A stretch of 64,000 nucleotides of DNA. Origin: Bacteroidota bacterium (lineage in GTDB: Bacteria > Bacteroidota > Bacteroidia > Flavobacteriales_F > PHOS-HE28). A model generated the notes under the pieces. It searched no databases. It had not been told where the DNA came from and worked only from the letters and a program-made list of their open reading frames with translations. The stretch is from assembly GCA_029573495.1 (NCBI GenBank), contig JAKQEI010000088.1, positions 1-64,000 on the forward strand, in the 5' to 3' direction. The translations under genes were made by a program, and so were the position numbers. Below are positions 1 through 10,666 of the stretch, piece by piece; positions within the stretch are counted from its first letter, which is position 1; each line of letters starts with the position of its first letter.

Positions 1-520
1 GGCCCATGGGGTCGGCATCGCCGAAGTATTTCTTCGCGAGCGCCTGCGAGAGCACGATGCTGCCGGGCTTGGTGAGGGCGGTCTTTGGATCGCCCACGAG
101 CAGCGGGTAGTTGAAGATGTCGAAGACGGTGCTGTCCACGAGGTAGAGGCCGCTCTCGGTGAACATCTTGTCGGTACTTAGGCTGTCGCCCACCTTGAGG
201 GTGTGCTGCGGGTCCTGGAAATCGAACCAGCGGCAGTAGCGCTCGATCAGCTCGGGATGATCATGGTAGAGCGTGGGGCCGAGGCCGAAGACCATGCTGC
301 TGCTGTGCTCGCCCTGGCCTTCCATCTCGATCTCGCCCACCACGCGGTACACGCGCTCGTAGTTCGGCACGAAGCGGTCGTAGCCCCGCTGGTAGCGCAC
401 GTACAGCGCGATGAGCACGAAGCAGGCGATGCCCGTGGCCAGGCCCAGCAGGTTGATGAGGGTGTAAAGCTTGTTCCGCGTGAGGTTGCGGACGGAGGTG
501 AGGAGGAGGTTCTTGAGCAT
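1..520 (-). CDS. MacB/FtsX-type ABC transporter permease, N-terminal part (runs off left edge)
   Basis: Reverse complement from 520 reads MLKNLLLTSVRNLTRNKLYTLINLLGLATGIACFVLIALYVRYQRGYDRF..., typical MacB_PCD N-terminus; no stop before window edge, so absent from the ORF track. Confidence 0.85.
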   Translation of the reverse strand, partial: MLKNLLLTSVRNLTRNKLYTLINLLGLATGIACFVLIALYVRYQRGYDRFVPNYERVYRVVGEIEMEGQGEHSSSMVFGLGPTLYHDHPELIERYCRWFDFQDPQHTLKVGDSLSTDKMFTESGLYLVDSTVFDIFNYPLLVGDPKTALTKPGSIVLSQALAKKYFGDADPMG

Positions 521-743
521 GCGACGAGGGGTGATGCAAATTGCTTCACGTCCTTCTCCCATGCCTTGGAAGTGTGCGCTGGGGTTGCGGGAGTGACAAG
601 CGGTTGACCCCTCGGCAGGCATCAAAAGGAAGTCGCGCCGGATGATCCGTTGGACGTTGGGGACCGACCGTTCCCCGATCCGCGAGCGTTCCCGAACGAA
701 GGACCACTTAGGTTGGAGGAACGATCCCGAAACCTCCACCATC

Positions 744-2558
744 ATGCATCGGAACCCTAACCTCCTATTGGTCGTCACCCTGCTCTCCGTGTACGAGGTG
801 CGTGCCCAAAGCTTCGCTGAACTGGACATCAACGAGGTACGCGCCCGGTTCCATTCGAACGGGCTCCTGGGCCCGGATCTGGCGACCGGGGAGAGTGCGT
901 TCCAGGTGCCTGCCACCACCGCTGTCTCACCGATGTACAGCAGTGGCCTGTGGATCGGGGGGCTCGACCCGGGCAATAACCTGCGTCTGGCGGCCCACCT
1001 TTTCGGTGACAACGGCCAGCGCGACTTCTTCCCCGGACCGCTCACCACGGATGGGTCCGCGACCATCCTACCCGAAGTTTCCGAGGAGTACGACCAGGTG
1101 TGGTCCGTGTACCGAACGGAGATCGAGACGCATCAGGCCTACTTCGCCTGCCTGAAGGACCCGGAGTGTGATGTGAACATCGCCTTTCCGGGTGGTTACA
1201 CCATGCCGGCATCCATCGCGACATGGCCGGCCGAGGGCTTGGTCGACCTGGGACAGGCGCCCTATCTCGCCCCCTTCGTGGACCATGATCAGGATGGCAC
1301 CTACGATCCCGGTTCCGGTGATCACCCATGCATCCTCGGTGACCAGGCGCTCTATGCCATCTACAACGACAAGGCCGGCCCACACCTCGAATCGAACAGC
1401 CTCCCCATCGGGTTGGAGGTCCACGCCATGCCCTTCGCCTACGCATCCGTTCCCGGGCTGGAACAGACCGTCTTCATCCAATACCTCTTGATCAACCGCA
1501 GCTCGAACACATTAACGGAGCTCCACATCGCCCACTTCGCGGACTTCGACCTGGGTTGCAGTGAGGATGATCACGTGGGCACGGACGCCGCCCGGGGCCT
1601 GGTCTATGCCGTGAACGGTAACGCGGTGGACGGTGATTGCATGGGAACACCCGGGTACGGCGAACAACCACCGGCCTTCGGAATGGTGGTCTTGAAAGGT
1701 CCGCTGCTGGAGCCTGATGGCCTGGACAACGCTGCGGATCCGTTGGAGCTCTATCAGTATGGCACCGGCTACGCCGACGGTATCGTTGACAATGAACGTC
1801 ATGGCCTCGACCGCTCGATGTACTTCATGGGCGCAGGCCCGAGCCCGATGTTGGTACCCACTCCCTTTGAGCCGAGCAGGTTCTTCAACTACATGCGCGG
1901 GATCTGGCTTGACAACAGCGTGCTCACCTACGGCGGGAACGGGTATGGTGGACCACCTGACGCGACGGCATCTGACTATGCCTTCCCGGGAGATACCGAC
2001 CCGACCGGTTACGGCACCAATGGTGAGCCACAGGCACCTTGGACCGAGACATCCGCCAGCAACACGCCTGGCGATAGGAAGGCGCTGGCCATCATGGGAC
2101 CGGGCACACTTGAACCGGGAGAGCACATGACGATGTTGGTGGCTTACGTGTATGCGCGTGCGACAAGCGGTGGTCCTCAGGGCAGCGTATCGGCATTGCA
2201 GGAGCGTGTGGACAGCTTGCGTGCAGTCGTGGAGGGGATCGAAGGGCTGTTCGATCAAGGAGAGACAGCAGGTCTTGCCTGTCAGTCCATCACCACGGCC
2301 CTTCCCGAAGTCAACGGAACGTCCTCCATCACGCTCTTCCCGAATCCCGCAGTGGACCAGTTCACCCTGCGGTGCAGCGCACCTTCAGCGGATGCCCTGA
2401 TGGAGCTCTTCGACATGCGGGGAGCACGCGTGATGGTAACGCGGCTTACGGGTACAGCGACAACGATCGACGTATCCCATCTCCGGCCGGGGATCTACGG
2501 GGTGCGCGTGCGAACAGCGGGAATGGCGAGCACCTTCCAGTTGGTGAAAGCGGAATGA
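744..2558 (+). CDS. Secreted protein with T9SS type A sorting domain
   Basis: Signal peptide-like MHRNPNLLLVVTLLSVYEVRAQ; C-terminus SSITLFPNPAVDQFTL...GIYGVRV; start chosen at ATG 744 within the longer ORF. Confidence 0.8.
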   Translation: MHRNPNLLLVVTLLSVYEVRAQSFAELDINEVRARFHSNGLLGPDLATGESAFQVPATTAVSPMYSSGLWIGGLDPGNNLRLAAHLFGDNGQRDFFPGPLTTDGSATILPEVSEEYDQVWSVYRTEIETHQAYFACLKDPECDVNIAFPGGYTMPASIATWPAEGLVDLGQAPYLAPFVDHDQDGTYDPGSGDHPCILGDQALYAIYNDKAGPHLESNSLPIGLEVHAMPFAYASVPGLEQTVFIQYLLINRSSNTLTELHIAHFADFDLGCSEDDHVGTDAARGLVYAVNGNAVDGDCMGTPGYGEQPPAFGMVVLKGPLLEPDGLDNAADPLELYQYGTGYADGIVDNERHGLDRSMYFMGAGPSPMLVPTPFEPSRFFNYMRGIWLDNSVLTYGGNGYGGPPDATASDYAFPGDTDPTGYGTNGEPQAPWTETSASNTPGDRKALAIMGPGTLEPGEHMTMLVAYVYARATSGGPQGSVSALQERVDSLRAVVEGIEGLFDQGETAGLACQSITTALPEVNGTSSITLFPNPAVDQFTLRCSAPSADALMELFDMRGARVMVTRLTGTATTIDVSHLRPGIYGVRVRTAGMASTFQLVKAE

Positions 2559-2573
2559 GGTCGATCGTCCCCC

Positions 2574-3713
2574 TCATTCCTCCTTCCGGAACAAGCGCTT
2601 GAAGAAGCTCTTCTCCTCCTCGCTCTTCTCCCCCACGTTCACGATGCTGATCTCCTGGTCGATGGATGGCTGTATGGCACGTATGAACGCATTCCGCACC
2701 AGGTCCACGATGGCGTAGAAGAGATGTGTGTCGGGCTTGTCCAGCTCCCCACTGAACTCCAGTTTGGTCGCCACCTGATCGTGCTTTGGATTGGTGAGGA
2801 CCGCCCCGGCGGTACCGGCCAGGCCCTCCCACAGCTTGCGGAAGAAGGTGTCGCCCTTGTCCTCTGGTCCGAGCACATCCAGATCCATGATCACGGGCTT
2901 CACATAACCCGCGAAACGAAGGTCCTCCGTGGCGATCTCGCTGTACAGGCCGAACACACCCTCGTTCACATCCACATCGGCGTAGGCCTTGAAGAAGTCA
3001 TTGAACTCGGTGAGCCGCATGCCTTCAAGGCCCATGTCCAGGTCGAACGCGGGATCACGCGCCAAGGGGTCGAGGCGCATTCCCAGATCGAAGCGACCGC
3101 CGTAGACGTTCGCTGTGGCCCTCACGCGTGCGGGTAGGACGTCGGTACTATCGTAACTGTTGCGGAGGTTGAGCGCGAGAATGTTGAGGTCGTCCATCTG
3201 GACATCCACCTTCGGCTTGCTGGTGAGGTCACGGTAATGCAACTCGCCCCCTTTCACCTCCACCCGGTTGATCCGCAAGGGCATCAGGTCATCGAGCAGG
3301 TCACCCAATGAAGTGGTGTCCTTCTGCACCTCGGCGGGTTCCACCTTGTCCTTCGTGAAGCTCAGGGACGGCCGGTCGATCACCAACTCCCCCACAACGG
3401 AACCGTGGAACAAGGCCTTCCACTCCACCGACAGGTCGATCACCTCCGCTGAAACGAACGAAGTGCGCTCATGGGAAACGGAATCCACATGATCGAGGAA
3501 CAAACCCTCGATCCTGTACGCTCCGCGGATCAAGGCCAGGTCCAGATCGACGGCATGACCGTAATAACCCGGGACCTTGGCAAGACGATCGTTCAGCAGG
3601 TGCAGCAGCACGTACGGGAGGACGATGCGCAGGACCAGAAGCCCAAGGACGATGTGCAGAAGCGGTCGGAAGCGCTTTCGACGACTTCCGGTCGGTGGTT
3701 CGGGGAAGGCCAT
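2574..3713 (-). CDS. AsmA/DUF748-like membrane-anchored protein
   Basis: N-terminal TM followed by AsmA/DUF748-like beta-rich sequence; start chosen at MAFPEP. Confidence 0.6.
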   Translation of the reverse strand: MAFPEPPTGSRRKRFRPLLHIVLGLLVLRIVLPYVLLHLLNDRLAKVPGYYGHAVDLDLALIRGAYRIEGLFLDHVDSVSHERTSFVSAEVIDLSVEWKALFHGSVVGELVIDRPSLSFTKDKVEPAEVQKDTTSLGDLLDDLMPLRINRVEVKGGELHYRDLTSKPKVDVQMDDLNILALNLRNSYDSTDVLPARVRATANVYGGRFDLGMRLDPLARDPAFDLDMGLEGMRLTEFNDFFKAYADVDVNEGVFGLYSEIATEDLRFAGYVKPVIMDLDVLGPEDKGDTFFRKLWEGLAGTAGAVLTNPKHDQVATKLEFSGELDKPDTHLFYAIVDLVRNAFIRAIQPSIDQEISIVNVGEKSEEEKSFFKRLFRKEE

Positions 3714-3832
3714 GCACTGTTCCTGACAATCCACGGGCCGCGACGATCCCGGGATCAACATGTGTTAACAGGAGCACGCGTGCCGGATGCAATCATTTCG
3801 TTTCATTTGTAACCATTACGAACGGAACGATC

Positions 3833-4294
3833 ATGCCCGCCTCATCCATCGGTTATTGGTGCTCCATTGCGGCCCACCGGTACTTCGCCCGGTTGCAGGA
3901 ACTATTGGCGGAGCTGGACATCAACAATTGGTACTACGTACTACTCTCCATCGAGGAAGGCAAAGGGTTGTTGAGCCAGCAGGAGCTGGCCGACCGCCTG
4001 GAACTCGACAAGGTGACCATGACACGGGCCATAGATCACCTCGGGGACAAGGGCTACGTGCAGCGATGTGAATGTGCGGGTGACCGTCGGAAACACCTGG
4101 TGAAGCTGACACCCAAGGCCAGGCCTGCGATCAGGGCGATACGCAAAGCCTACGTAGAACTGAACGAGGAAGCACTGACAGGGTTGAAGCGAGCCGACCG
4201 TGGTGTGTTCATGGAGCAGCTCATGCTATTGGTATCGAATCTCCGAAAAGTGGGTGAGCCGGTGGCACTCACGAACAAACGTGTACACGTATGA
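3833..4294 (+). CDS. MarR family transcriptional regulator
   Basis: LSQQELADRLELDKVTMTRAIDHLGDKGYVQRCECAGDRRKHLVKLTPKA winged-helix signature; overlaps the downstream efflux operon start by 4 bp. Confidence 0.85.
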   Translation: MPASSIGYWCSIAAHRYFARLQELLAELDINNWYYVLLSIEEGKGLLSQQELADRLELDKVTMTRAIDHLGDKGYVQRCECAGDRRKHLVKLTPKARPAIRAIRKAYVELNEEALTGLKRADRGVFMEQLMLLVSNLRKVGEPVALTNKRVHV

Positions 4295-5358
4295 GCCGAA
4301 CATCGACGATAGTCAGTGCCGTTCCCCTGCTGCTGGCCGCGTGTGGTGGAAGTGATGAGCAAGCAGCGGGGGGCGGCGCCCCCCCGGTCATGACCGTGCA
4401 GGTGCACGTGTTGCGCGGCCGTCAGCTGGATAATGCCTTCACCACCACCGGAACCCTGCTTCCGAACGAGGAAGTGGAACTGCGCAGCGAGGTGAGCGGG
4501 CGGGTCACGCACATCGGCTTCGAGGAAGGACGGAAAGTGGCAGCGGGACAGGTGTTGGTGCGCATCAACGACGATGACCTCCAGGCACAGCTGCGGAAGG
4601 CCGAAGCCAACCTGGAACTCGCGACGGATGCCGCCGCACGGCAGGAGCAGTTGCTCGCCGTGAAGGGCCTGAGCCAGGAGACCTATGATGCCGCCGTGGC
4701 GCAACGCATCGGATACCAGGCTGACGTGGACAACCTCCGCGCGGCCATCGCCAGGACCACGATACGCGCCCCCTTCAGCGGCACCGTCGGCTTGCGCAGC
4801 ATCAGCGAAGGCGGCTATGTCTCACCCGCCCTGACCATCGCACGGCTCGCGCAAACGGATCCGATGAAACTGGACTTCAGCGTTCCCGAGCGATCCGCCC
4901 TGCAGATGAAGCCTGGCACCCGGGTGCGCTTCACGGTGGAAGCGGACACCATGCACTATGACGCCGAGGTCTACGCCGTGGAACCCAGCGTGGACCCCAG
5001 CACACGCACGATGCAGGTGCGTGCCCGCACGACGAACGCGCATGGCCGCCTGGTACCGGGTTCGTTCGCGAAGGTGGAGGTGAGGCTTGCGGCGATCACC
5101 GATGCGCTCACCATCCCGGCCGAAGCGCTCATCCCCGACATCCAGGGTCAGAAGGTGATGGTACTCAAGGACGGCAAGGCGAAGAGCGTTCGGGTGGAGG
5201 TGGGCATCCGCACGGAGAATGAGGTGCAGCTTATCAGCCAGGTGCAGCCCGGCGATACCGTGATAACCAGTGCATTGCTGGCCGTGCGGGATGGCATGCC
5301 ATTGCGGCCGGCGGAGAGGAAGGGGAATGCTATTGTTGATACGGTGAGTGGTCAATAG
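4291..5358 (+). CDS. Efflux RND transporter periplasmic adaptor subunit (lipoprotein-like)
   Basis: LLAACGG lipobox-like; HlyD/AcrA-type motifs (LRSEVSGRVTHIGFEEGRKVAAGQVLVRI; IRAPFSGTVGLRSISEGGYV). Confidence 0.92.
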   Translation: MSRTSTIVSAVPLLLAACGGSDEQAAGGGAPPVMTVQVHVLRGRQLDNAFTTTGTLLPNEEVELRSEVSGRVTHIGFEEGRKVAAGQVLVRINDDDLQAQLRKAEANLELATDAAARQEQLLAVKGLSQETYDAAVAQRIGYQADVDNLRAAIARTTIRAPFSGTVGLRSISEGGYVSPALTIARLAQTDPMKLDFSVPERSALQMKPGTRVRFTVEADTMHYDAEVYAVEPSVDPSTRTMQVRARTTNAHGRLVPGSFAKVEVRLAAITDALTIPAEALIPDIQGQKVMVLKDGKAKSVRVEVGIRTENEVQLISQVQPGDTVITSALLAVRDGMPLRPAERKGNAIVDTVSGQ

Positions 5359-5439
5359 CGAATGGTGAACGGAGAACACGAACGCCTTGATCCCCATTCA
5401 CCAGCTCCCATTCGCCATTCACCCTGAGTTCCTGCCTTC

Positions 5440-8400
5440 ATGAACATCAGCTCCCTTTCGATCAACCGGCCCGTCCTGGCGACGGTGATATCGATCTTCC
5501 TCGTGCTCTTCGGGGTGATCGGCTTCACCTACCTCGGCGTGCGCGAATACCCCAGCGTGGACCCGCCTGTGATCACGGTGACCACCAACTACGTGGGCGC
5601 GAACGCCGACATCATCGAGAAGCAGATCACCGAGGTGCTGGAGGAGAGCATCAACGGCATCGCGGGCATCACCAGCCTGACGAGCGTGAGCAGCGATGGA
5701 CGCAGCACCGTCACCGTGGAGTTCGACCTGGACATGGACCTGGAAGCCGCGGCCAATGACGTGCGCGACCGCGTGAGCCAGGCGGTGCGCAACCTGCCGA
5801 CGGATGCGGATCCGCCGATCGTGGTGAAGAGCAATGCGGACAGCAGTCCCATCCTGAGCATGACCATGCAGAGCGACCAGCGCTCGATGCTGGAACTGAG
5901 CGAGATCGCGAACAACCAGTTCAAGGAGCGGCTGCAGACGATCCCGGGCGTGAGCGAGATCCGCATCTGGGGCGAGAAGAAGTACAGCATGAAGTTGCAG
6001 CTGGATCCGGTGAAGATGGCCGGCTACCGCATCACCCCGGCCGATGTGCGCACCGCGCTCGACCGCGAGAACGTGGAGCTGCCGAGCGGCCGGATCGAGG
6101 GCTATCGCACGGAGCTGACGATCCGCACGATGGGCCGGCTGGAAACACCCGAGCAGTTCAACGACCTGATCCTGCGCGACGAGGAAGGCGTGGTGGTGCG
6201 TCTCCGCGATGTGGGCCGTGCTGAGCTGATGCCGGAGAACGAACGCAGCCTCCTCCGGGGGAACGGTGCCGTGCCGCAGGTGGGCATCGCGCTCACCCCG
6301 CAGCCGGGCAGCAACTACATCGCCATAGCGGATGAGTACTACAAGCGATTCAAGCAGATCAGCAAGGACCTGCCGGGTGACCTGCGCTACACGCTGGCCA
6401 TGGACACCACCATCGGCATCCGCAAGGCGATCACGGAAGTGGAGGAGACGATCGCCATCTCCTTCGCCCTCGTGGTGCTCATCATCTTCCTCTTCCTCCG
6501 GGACTGGCGCACCACGTTGATCCCCGTGCTCGCCATCCCGATCTCCCTCATCGGCGCCTTCTTCATCATGTACATCGCGGGCTTCAGCATCAATATCCTC
6601 ACGCTGCTGGCCGTGCTGCTCGCAACGGGGATCGTGGTGGACGATGCGATCGTGGTGCTGGAGAACATCTACAGCAAGATCGAGCGCGGCATGGATCCGA
6701 TCAAGGCCGGTCACGAGGGCAGCAAGGAGATCACCTTCGCCATCATCAGCATCACCATCACCCTGATGGCGGTCTTCCTGCCGGTGATCTTCCTCAGTGG
6801 GTTGACCGGTCGGCTGTTCCGCGAATTCGGTATCGTCGTGGCCGGCGCGGTGCTGATCAGCGCCATCGTCAGCCTCACGCTCACGCCCATGCTCAGCGCG
6901 CATTGGCTCAAGCATCAGCCTCGCCACAGCCGTTTCTTCGAGGTGACCGAGCGGTGGTTCAACAACATGACGGAAGGCTACAACCGCTCGCTGAAGCGCT
7001 TCATGCGGATGCGGTGGTTGAGCTGGGTGATCCTGCTGGTGAGCCTGGGGGCCACGGTACTGATCGGCTCGCAGCTGCAGAGCGAGCTGGCGCCGATGGA
7101 GGACAAGAGCCGTTTCATGGTGCAGAGCACCGCGCCGGAAGGCACCAGCTTCGAGGTGATGAACGACTACCTCACGGACATCATCGGCCTGGTGGACACG
7201 CTTCCGGAACGCCAGGCGTTGCTGAGCGTGACCGCACCGGGCTTCGGCACGGCGAGCAGCACCAACAACGGTTTCGTTCGTGTCACCCTGGTGGATCCCG
7301 CGGATCGGGACCGCACCCAGGACGAGATCGCCAAGGCGATCATGGCGGAACTGCCGAAGTACAACCTGGCCCGCAGCTTCGTGATCCAGGAACCCACGAT
7401 CGGCGGCTCACGCTTCACACGACTGCCGGTGGAATACGTGATCCAAGCGCCCACGTTCGAGAAGCTGCGCGAGGTGATCCCCATCTTCATGGAGAAGGTC
7501 GCCGCCGACAAGACCTTCCGTGTGAGCGACCTCAACCTCAAGTTCAACAAACCCGAACTGAACGTGGAGATCGACCGCGACCGGGCCCGCGCGCTCGGCG
7601 TGAGCATGCGCGACATCGCAGAGACGCTCCAGCTGTACTTCAGCGGGCAGCGCTACGGATACTTCATCTTCAAGGGGAAACAATACCAGGTGATCGGTCA
7701 GGCCACACGCGCGGACCGCGACGCACCGGTGGACCTGAGCGCGGCCTTCGTCCGCAACAACAAGGGGGAACTGATCCAGCTGGACAACCTCGTGCACATG
7801 AGCGACCGCAGCACACCGCCGCAGCTCTTCCGATACAACCGTTACGTGAGCGCCACGGTCAGTGCCGACCCCAACGAGGGCTTCACCATCGGTGACGGCA
7901 TCGCAGCGATGGACCGCATCGCCGACGAGGTCCTCGATGACACCTTCAGCACCACACTCGGCGGGGTGAGCAAGGAATTCGCGGAAAGCAGCAGCAGCCT
8001 GGGCTTCGCCTTCGGCCTGGCCTTCCTGCTCGTCTTCCTCATCCTCGCCGCACAGTTCGAGAGCTGGATCGATCCCGTGGTGGTGATCAGCACCGTGTTC
8101 GTGGCGGGCACCGGTGCCGTGCTCAGCCTCTGGATCTTCGACCACACGTTGAACATCTTCAGCAACATCGGCATCATCGTACTGATCGGCCTGGTAACGA
8201 AGAACGGGATCCTCATCGTGGAATTCGCGAACCAGCGCAAGGAACATGGTCTGAAGAAGATGGATGCCGTGATCGATGCCGCCACCCAACGACTGCGACC
8301 GATCCTGATGACCACGCTTGCCATGGTGCTCGGGGCCCTGCCGATCGCACTGGGCATCGGTGCCGCCGCGAAGAGCCGGGTTCCCATGGGCATCGTGATC

Positions 8401-8538
8401 ATCGGCGGGTTGTTGTTCTCGCTCGTCCTCACCCTGTACATGGTGCCTGGGCTGTACAGTTACATGTCCAGGGAAAAGAAGGAAGGGAGTGAAGAGGTGA
8501 GGACGGAAGGCAACGTCAATGATCCATTGAGCGCATGA
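5440..8538 (+). CDS. Efflux RND transporter permease (HAE1/AcrB-like)
   Basis: 1032 aa; GIVVDDAIVVLENIY, RLRPILMTTLAMVLGALPIALG; follows adaptor. Confidence 0.95.
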   Translation: MNISSLSINRPVLATVISIFLVLFGVIGFTYLGVREYPSVDPPVITVTTNYVGANADIIEKQITEVLEESINGIAGITSLTSVSSDGRSTVTVEFDLDMDLEAAANDVRDRVSQAVRNLPTDADPPIVVKSNADSSPILSMTMQSDQRSMLELSEIANNQFKERLQTIPGVSEIRIWGEKKYSMKLQLDPVKMAGYRITPADVRTALDRENVELPSGRIEGYRTELTIRTMGRLETPEQFNDLILRDEEGVVVRLRDVGRAELMPENERSLLRGNGAVPQVGIALTPQPGSNYIAIADEYYKRFKQISKDLPGDLRYTLAMDTTIGIRKAITEVEETIAISFALVVLIIFLFLRDWRTTLIPVLAIPISLIGAFFIMYIAGFSINILTLLAVLLATGIVVDDAIVVLENIYSKIERGMDPIKAGHEGSKEITFAIISITITLMAVFLPVIFLSGLTGRLFREFGIVVAGAVLISAIVSLTLTPMLSAHWLKHQPRHSRFFEVTERWFNNMTEGYNRSLKRFMRMRWLSWVILLVSLGATVLIGSQLQSELAPMEDKSRFMVQSTAPEGTSFEVMNDYLTDIIGLVDTLPERQALLSVTAPGFGTASSTNNGFVRVTLVDPADRDRTQDEIAKAIMAELPKYNLARSFVIQEPTIGGSRFTRLPVEYVIQAPTFEKLREVIPIFMEKVAADKTFRVSDLNLKFNKPELNVEIDRDRARALGVSMRDIAETLQLYFSGQRYGYFIFKGKQYQVIGQATRADRDAPVDLSAAFVRNNKGELIQLDNLVHMSDRSTPPQLFRYNRYVSATVSADPNEGFTIGDGIAAMDRIADEVLDDTFSTTLGGVSKEFAESSSSLGFAFGLAFLLVFLILAAQFESWIDPVVVISTVFVAGTGAVLSLWIFDHTLNIFSNIGIIVLIGLVTKNGILIVEFANQRKEHGLKKMDAVIDAATQRLRPILMTTLAMVLGALPIALGIGAAAKSRVPMGIVIIGGLLFSLVLTLYMVPGLYSYMSREKKEGSEEVRTEGNVNDPLSA

Positions 8539-9827
8539 GAATCATCCTCACTTCTTCCCTGTTCCTGCTCTTTTCGGCACTCCACGCGCAGACCCTCTCG
8601 GCCGAAGAGGCCGTGGCCATCGCGCTTGAGCACAACCACGGGGTACGCCTGGCCAGGCTGGATGCGCGCACCAGCGAGTTGATGAACAACATGGGCAACG
8701 CTGGCATGCTGCCCACGCTTGATGCCAACGGTTTCTATTCCATCGACAACAGCAGTACAAAACAGACCTTCTTCAGCGGTGAAGTCCGCGAGGCCGACAA
8801 TGCCGATACCCGTGTGCTGGATGGAGCGCTGGCCCTGAACTGGACCGTGTTCGATGGGCTCACCATGTTCGCGGCGAAGGAGCGACTGGAAGCGTTGGAG
8901 TCGATCGGCAGGACCGAGCTGCGTCAACAGATGGAGAGCACGGTGTACGATGTGCTCACCAGCTACTACCTCACCGCACAGTTGACCAAGGCGGTGGCGG
9001 TGCAGCGGGAAGGGATGATCACCAGCAAGGAACGGTTGACCATCACCGAGACCGGCGAACGGATCGGCTCGTACAGCGGGCTCGCGCTGGTGCAGGCACG
9101 CCTGGACCTGAGCGCCGATAGCGCCGCCCTGCTCGACCTGGTCCAGCAGCGCGCGATCGCGCACTCGCGCTTGAACACGCTGCTCGGGCGTGACGCGGAC
9201 AGCCCCGTGGAGGTATCGCTGGACATCCCCCTGCCCGAAGCGCTGGACCTGGCCACCATCCAGTCGAACGCACGCAACAGCAACAGCGCCCTTCAGACCG
9301 CACGCCAAGAGCAACTGCTCGCCGATGCATCGATAAAGGAACTCCAGGGGGCCTTGTTCCCGCGGATCGACCTGTACGGCAACTACGGGTACACGCGCAG
9401 CACCAGTGCGGTGGGCTTCCTGCAGAGCAACCGCGCCGTGGGACCGGATTATGGGGTCAGGGTGAGCGTACCGCTCTTCCGGGGACTACAGGCGAACAAG
9501 GCGGTTGAAGCCGCGAAGATCGCGCGGGAGCAGGCGGCCATCAGCACCGAACAGGCGCAACTGCAACTGGAGCAGCAGGTATTGGACGCATGGACGGCCT
9601 ATGGCACCGCTCACCAACGCATCCTACTGGAACAACGCAACCTGGAAGGGATCCGCACCCAGGTGAAGGTGGCGCTGGAAAGCTACCGCATCGGCCTGCT
9701 CACGGCCGTGGAACTACGCGATGTGCAGCAGGGGTTGATCGAAGCGGAGAACCGGCTATTGCTCGCACAGTTCGAGGCGAAGGCGGCTGAGCTTCAGCTC
9801 AAATGGCTGGCCGGAGAGCTGGTGTGA
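8535..9827 (+). CDS. TolC family outer membrane efflux protein
   Basis: TolC-like coiled-coil sequence with signal peptide; overlaps the RND permease by 4 bp. Confidence 0.92.
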   Translation: MRIILTSSLFLLFSALHAQTLSAEEAVAIALEHNHGVRLARLDARTSELMNNMGNAGMLPTLDANGFYSIDNSSTKQTFFSGEVREADNADTRVLDGALALNWTVFDGLTMFAAKERLEALESIGRTELRQQMESTVYDVLTSYYLTAQLTKAVAVQREGMITSKERLTITETGERIGSYSGLALVQARLDLSADSAALLDLVQQRAIAHSRLNTLLGRDADSPVEVSLDIPLPEALDLATIQSNARNSNSALQTARQEQLLADASIKELQGALFPRIDLYGNYGYTRSTSAVGFLQSNRAVGPDYGVRVSVPLFRGLQANKAVEAAKIAREQAAISTEQAQLQLEQQVLDAWTAYGTAHQRILLEQRNLEGIRTQVKVALESYRIGLLTAVELRDVQQGLIEAENRLLLAQFEAKAAELQLKWLAGELV

Positions 9828-9931
9828 TCCGGATCGACCCACGGGCCAGGAAGAAGAGTGCAGCGCAGGCGGCCAATTCGTTAGAGTACCACCAAACCCC
9901 AGCGGTCGCCACCCACGCCGCACCATGTTCT

Positions 9932-10414
9932 TCAGGCCGCTTGTGCGCGGCTCAATTCCTCTGCCACGCGCTTCACCCCTACGAGCCGCTCGACCCATTG
10001 TCTCCCGGCTTCGCGGGCGCGGCGTGCCGCATGAGGAAGCCCCATGAAATCACCCTGCCAAAGCTCCAGCCGGGTCCGTCCGGGTGCTTCGGCGATCAGG
10101 TGCAGATCCACGGTCGTCCGGCTCGCCGGTTCATCGGGGAGTCCGCTACGCACATCGTAGTGGGAATACCGCAGTCGTTCGCCGGGGAAAAGTGTGAGGA
10201 CGGTGCCTTCCGCCGCCACCGCTCCTCCGCTGCCTTCCTCATCCCGCATCAGCCACTGGAAACGCTTCCCCCGCTGTAGTTCACCCTTCAGCGACCAGGC
10301 CAGGGAGAGGTGGGTCAGTTTGGGATCGCTCAACGCCGCCCACACGAACTCCACCGGAGCGTCGACGATCAGCGTGCGGTGCACATTGGTCTCGTCCTTC
10401 GTGTTCTTCATCAT
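9932..10414 (-). CDS. SRPBCC/AHSA1 domain protein
   Basis: TLIVDAPVEFVWAALSDPKLTHLSLAWSLKGELQRGKRFQWLM, AHSA1-like; start at MMKNTKDE. Confidence 0.7.
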   Translation of the reverse strand: MMKNTKDETNVHRTLIVDAPVEFVWAALSDPKLTHLSLAWSLKGELQRGKRFQWLMRDEEGSGGAVAAEGTVLTLFPGERLRYSHYDVRSGLPDEPASRTTVDLHLIAEAPGRTRLELWQGDFMGLPHAARRAREAGRQWVERLVGVKRVAEELSRAQAA

Positions 10415-10666
10415 GATCTTGTTGCGACATGATCCATGCCGTATTTCCAGAACGCTCGGAAACTGACAAGTCACGTCCAGTGATCGTTAAGGATCGTGAA
10501 GGCATGCGACCAGCTGGCAGCCGGCTGTCATTCAGCTGACAGCACGGTTCCTCGCGGATGACGATCCCATGACATATGCGTCCGTGAGACACCAAGAATG
10601 GTCGTGGTACAGGTCCGGGCAGGCTGCCCGACGAACGCGTGATCATGGTGCCTAGCTTGCGCTCCC

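Noticed and set aside
5419-6927. 502-aa minus-strand ORF opposite the RND permease
   Set aside because: Asp/Glu/His/Arg-rich low-complexity translation typical of a shadow frame in high-GC coding DNA; plus strand is a clear RND gene.
9828-9931. tRNA or attachment site between tolC-like and SRPBCC genes
   Set aside because: No cloverleaf or TTCRANNC T-loop pattern recognised; no integrase nearby.
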